Made by a program: the position numbers and the translations under genes | The notes under the pieces: model-generated | The model's input: only the letters and a program-made list of their open reading frames with translations | Database searches by the model: none | What the model was told of the DNA's origin: nothing | Source of the DNA: Sphagnum compactum | Taxonomy: Eukaryota > Bryophyta > Sphagnopsida > Sphagnales | DNA length: 64,000 nucleotides | NCBI GenBank assembly: GCA_965153455.1 | Contig: OZ234495.1 | Location: forward strand, 13,326,875 to 13,390,874 | Direction: 5' to 3' | Shown: one piece after another, positions 60,118 to 64,000 of the stretch | Layout: each line of letters starts with the position of its first letter | Numbering within the stretch: the stretch's first letter is position 1

Positions 60118-63100
60118 CTAAAGAGTCACAGGCCATTTCTGTCGTTCACACAACTTCAATTGAATGTCAGATTCCAAATCAACTGTTTTCCCTTTGTTCC
60201 ATGCTCCTCTCCACCACTCTGTAAGCTCAACCTGGGAAAACAATGGTGAAGTCAGATTACTGACCTAAGAAAAATCCCAAGCTTAGATTCTCAGTTTCAA
60301 TCAGTTGTCACATAGGATCTTAAACGAGTTAGAAGTATCCTATATCAACTAGTTTTCAAAGGGGTAACATTAGCAAGAATTTCCCATCGACTGGTAACTA
60401 ATTGTTTGTAAATGACTAGGCACAATACCTCTGTGAAAGCCTGATTTGAGACATATTGAGCATCTACATTGCATTCTGAAGCACCCAGATCCACTGAGAT
60501 GACCATTGCTTGCCCCACTGCAGATTTCTTAACTGCCCCTGTCAGATAAAATACATGGCCACGTACAAGCTTACACATGTCATGCCCTACACTCCCAAAG
60601 GGGATCATGGTGCAAACGGTGGTTTGACCTAGGTAATACTAGACAGCGAGAATCTAGTCTGAAATATGGAATAAAAAGGATTAAAATGAAACCTGTAATC
60701 CGCACCATCCGATAGCCTGTGCCACCCAGGTGAGCCTCCCACCGTCCAAAACGCAATCGCAAAAAAAATCCCTTAATCCTTGTCCCCAGATCTGGAGAGT
60801 CCAGCCACCTATTTGAAGACAGAGCACTATCAAGAATGGCAAGCAGTTTCAATCAACGTTACCTAATATGTTGCCCTTCTAACATGGATGGGCTGGATAT
60901 CTCTATTTACACTATTCCTTGGAATCTAGTATAGGTTGCAGAATGGTTATTAAACTTTGGTATACACCCATGTTGTTCTGGTATATAGGGTCAGAGACTG
61001 ATATCAATACTGGCATGAACACTGGTATCAAATACCAGACCAGTCTGGTATGACCTAAGTCTGGTGATACCAGACCAACACTGATATACACCTTGAGGTC
61101 ATTAGAACATCTTGGGTAAATGAAGAGGGAAAATATTCTCATTGAAAGCTGCAACTACCTTCCTTTAACAATGGCAAAGGTTAGGAGAATGCGCACTTGT
61201 GGAGGTCTGGCCGAGATAAGCGTATGAGCTCTATTGCACCCAGCATACCATAAGGAACAGGTGGCGGCTGGTTGCATAATCTGGATTCCTCCACCTTGTT
61301 ACATGCCACACCATCCAGTGGAGGTCTTCTCTCAGACTCAAGATGCATTATCTCTGTAATGACAAGTTGTGGATTCCTTCCCTGCCTTTTGCTTTTTCCC
61401 TCATGCTCCTTTGCCTCTGGATTGGCCTACATGTCAAAATTATGCTTAAAAGTCGGTCAATAATATATATTGATGATATATATACAAGGTACAAACATGG
61501 TTTCAATCAGTTCATGCAAACAGATTTTACATGCCATCTGCTTCATGGTGGTGGACTTTCTTCTCATCTCCAAGACATAAATAACAGGATGTTCATATTC
61601 TGTAGATGAGTACTTTATTCCTGAGGGACTATTGGAAACAGATACCCCAAAGCCAATCCAGGTCTGAAAATTTCTGAACTTTGTGATGAGAAAAACCCCA
61701 TATGAATGCAAATGCACTTGTCCAGGTACAACCTACACCAAAGGACAGAATGCAGTCTTAAACCTGTGACTCTCTCACATGAAAGTATCAAACTTTCATG
61801 TTCATGCTGCCATCACTTCCACCTGACTTCATCAGTTGCCAACAGGGGTGCAGATGGATTACAGGCACAGTTCAGAAATGAGAAAACTTGGTCATGCTGT
61901 TGAAAAGACCAATTTAAAAGAGTCAACCCTGTCTATTCTACTTCACATGAACACACAAAGTACCCAACTAAATAAATTATTGGTTGAGATACAACCAAAA
62001 ACCAGCACAGCAGGCATAATGATGTCATCCTGGGCATACAACTGTGCTCTGACTTTCTATCTGTCCAGAGATTACAGAGACTTGGAATGGATATTGGAAC
62101 CCACACAGCTAATCAAGGAGCTGTCATCTTAGAAGGAACCTCCAATGTCAGGAGTGTCTCAATAGGTGAGGCTCCTTTGGCATGTATTCCATTGATTGCA
62201 AAGGTTGCTTCTTACTTGATCTAGGGTGGAGTTTAGGTTTTACGGGTCAGAATTACTACCTCATCAGCTTTTGGCCTCATAATTTGTCCATGGTATGGTT
62301 GTGATTGGGACTCCCAAGTCAGATATTTCTCCAACTTGGAAGGTAATGCTCCTTCTGTTTCTGGTTGTTGCACATATCTGCACAGATATAGCACATGTTA
62401 CTCAGCTTGTGAGTACTTCTGAGCAAATTATATGTGCTGGCTTGTACCTATAACCAACCAGTCACACAGACTAATTCTCGGTTCTACATGCAAGGACATT
62501 TGTCCTTGCATCAGACATCATTTCCAAAATTAATTTCAAATTGTCTGCTCTGTATGTAGCAAGTGTGGATCTCATACATCTCCACAGAGATACAGTTTCT
62601 TCAATAATAGCCAGTCTGGCCACAAGATGGAAACCCTATCTTCAGAAGTAGTAACAAAGAAGATGTGACAAGTTTTCATTGCCACTTGGGCATGTAGGTC
62701 CAATTACTCCAGGGATCAGTTTGTCCTACATCAGGCATTGTTTAAGGCTTGCTTAAGAGTCCATAATATTAGACATTGCAAAATGACAAAACATGTACAA
62801 TGGATCTATGGCCAACTAAGATGTATTGACATGTTGAAATGGTGAAAACTCAACACTTTACAAGATACACAATGCATGGCAAATTGGTAGCAAACCAGAC
62901 TACAAAATTCAATTGTTCCAATCCAGAACTCCTGAAAGTGACCATTAGCACTGAGAGAGACACAGACACAGAGAGATGTGCAGGGCAGGAAGGTAAGGGG
63001 GGAGGGAGGGAGGGACAATACTTGCTGGAGTAAGCACTGGCCAGAAAAGAGTCAAGTATATGTGGAGAGGGTTCACCCAGGCACCAACAGGTATGGGTTG

Positions 63101-64000
63101 GTGTCTACTAAAAAGCTGCAGTATAAGGGAACTGTACCTTGCTTGTGTTTCTTCTTGTGCAGGTTTCTCCAAACTTTGTATAGGAGCATAAGCCTTCCAC
63201 TTTCCTTGATTAGGAGATGCCAGCAACTTACTCCCACTAGAGGTTGAGCTCGGATGAACTTTCCCTGAACCTGAGCTTTGACCACCTCCAGCACTACTAC
63301 TTCGATGTCTTGGACAATACCGTGCCCAATGGCCCATTTCATTGCAGTTATAACAGACAACACCTGCTGTATCCCGATTGGTGTAGTCACATGTACCACG
63401 GCCCTCTGTGACCAACTCCAATTGTCTCTCTCCTCGTTCTCTGGAACTCTCAATGTGATTTCTCTTGTTCAGCCTCCAGAATTCAGCTTTATCATGTGCC
63501 CTAGATGCCGCCTCAGTGACAGAAAGATGACATTGGGCACCCCAATGCCCCACTCCTAGACATCGTAGACATAGGACTTCACCTCTAAGCCACATCTCAA
63601 AACTGTCAATTGCCCTTTTTCCAAGTTTTTGGAGCTCACAGTCAAGGGTTTCAGAGCAGTCAAGAACACAATGACCTGGAAGCCCACAAAACCAGCACCG
63701 ACGAAGACCCACCTGATTACCAGAGGAGCTTTGGGTCATGCTCTCCCTATATTTGCTTGTCTGAATTCTCCAGGCTTTAACTGCATTCATTGAGGCTGCA
63801 TAGTCCATGTTGCTCTGCTCATTTGGCAAATCCCCAGAACCATCACCTTTGTATATGCTGCCAGGACAGAGGTTTGAATCTAGTGTTCCCAGAAGCAATC
63901 CACCTACTGCTGAAAAATTGCCCTCTACATGGAGTCCTGAAGAACTGTTTGCAATGTTCTCGGGAGCTTTACCTTTGATGTCACTGTGGGAATCAATTTT
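60118..64000 (-). CDS. TZP-like zinc-knuckle and PLUS3 protein, 5' part beyond the window
   Basis: Exons on the minus strand: 64000-63138 (open to the edge), 62377-62260, 61426-61197, 60808-60693, 60538-60429, 60231-60118. Phases agree throughout and give 516 residues plus stop, the C-terminal part. Three CCHC knuckles are visible: CWFCGLPGHCVLDC (63697-63656), CLRCLGVGHWGAQC (63571-63530) and CYNCNEMGHWARYC (63355-63314). A PLUS3-type domain follows over the last four exons, with MLGAIELIRLSRPDLHK, then GFFLRLRFGRWEAHLGGTGY and a final TEWWRGAW. This order matches plant TZP (tandem zinc knuckle/PLUS3), a nuclear regulator linked to light signalling and growth. PLUS3 domains bind nucleic acid or transcription partners. 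The family call is strong. Orthology to Arabidopsis TZP is inferred from domains. Confidence 0.88.

Noticed and set aside
61457-61717. 86-codon minus-strand frame between TZP-like exons
   Set aside because: Exons 62377-62260 and 61426-61197 join in phase without it, and it does not match the family.
1-64000. tRNA, rRNA, CRISPR or bacterial operon features
   Set aside because: None was recognised by eye. The window is eukaryotic nuclear DNA, and small RNA genes could be missed without a covariance-model search.

Overview
This window is plant nuclear DNA. It holds three intron-rich genes of land-plant families, set in long AT-rich stretches full of decayed retroelements, microsatellites and minisatellites. 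The species cannot be fixed from the sequence. Large decayed intergenic regions and a retrotransposon that carries a cytosine methyltransferase would fit a non-flowering land plant, but that is a weak inference.

Genes. (1) A complete TPX2 spindle-assembly factor lies on the minus strand (14153 to 8805). I rebuilt it as 21 exons with consistent phases, giving 748 codons plus stop. (2) A complete TTL (tetratricopeptide-repeat thioredoxin-like) scaffold gene lies on the plus strand (52526 to 57318). It has nine exons, 987 residues, a very long Ser/Gly-rich N-terminus, TPR repeats and a degenerate C-terminal thioredoxin fold. (3) The 3' part of a TZP-like gene (CCHC zinc knuckles plus a PLUS3 domain) enters from the right edge on the minus strand (64000 to 60118). 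It has six exons and 516 residues in the window, and it converges tail-to-tail with TTL.

Layout. 1-1873: a decayed LTR-retrotransposon tail with a polypurine tract and candidate LTR, plus an inverted copy of part of it. 4813-5911: a hairpin and two 235-bp direct repeats that differ at only four positions, around a 37-bp minisatellite. 8.8-14.2 kb: TPX2. 15.7-18.8 kb: a decayed non-LTR reverse transcriptase gene on the minus strand, split by an 889-bp TG...CA element that looks like a solo LTR. 20.8-25.8 kb: a decayed Ty3/gypsy-like element on the minus strand with Gag, zinc knuckles, aspartic protease and a C5-cytosine-methyltransferase domain. 25.8-46 kb: AT-rich DNA with several local repeat arrays and one 27-bp perfect hairpin, but no gene I can recognise. 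46-51 kb: a less AT-rich, microsatellite-rich stretch with G-runs and minisatellites, also without a recognisable gene. 51-57.3 kb: TTL with its purine/pyrimidine-rich upstream region. 57.3-60.1 kb: the convergent intergenic region. 60.1-64 kb: TZP-like gene.

The three host genes are unrelated in function (mitotic spindle, hormone/stress scaffold, light-linked transcription), so they show no pathway clustering. The most unusual content is the methyltransferase-bearing retroelement and the nested insertion beside it.
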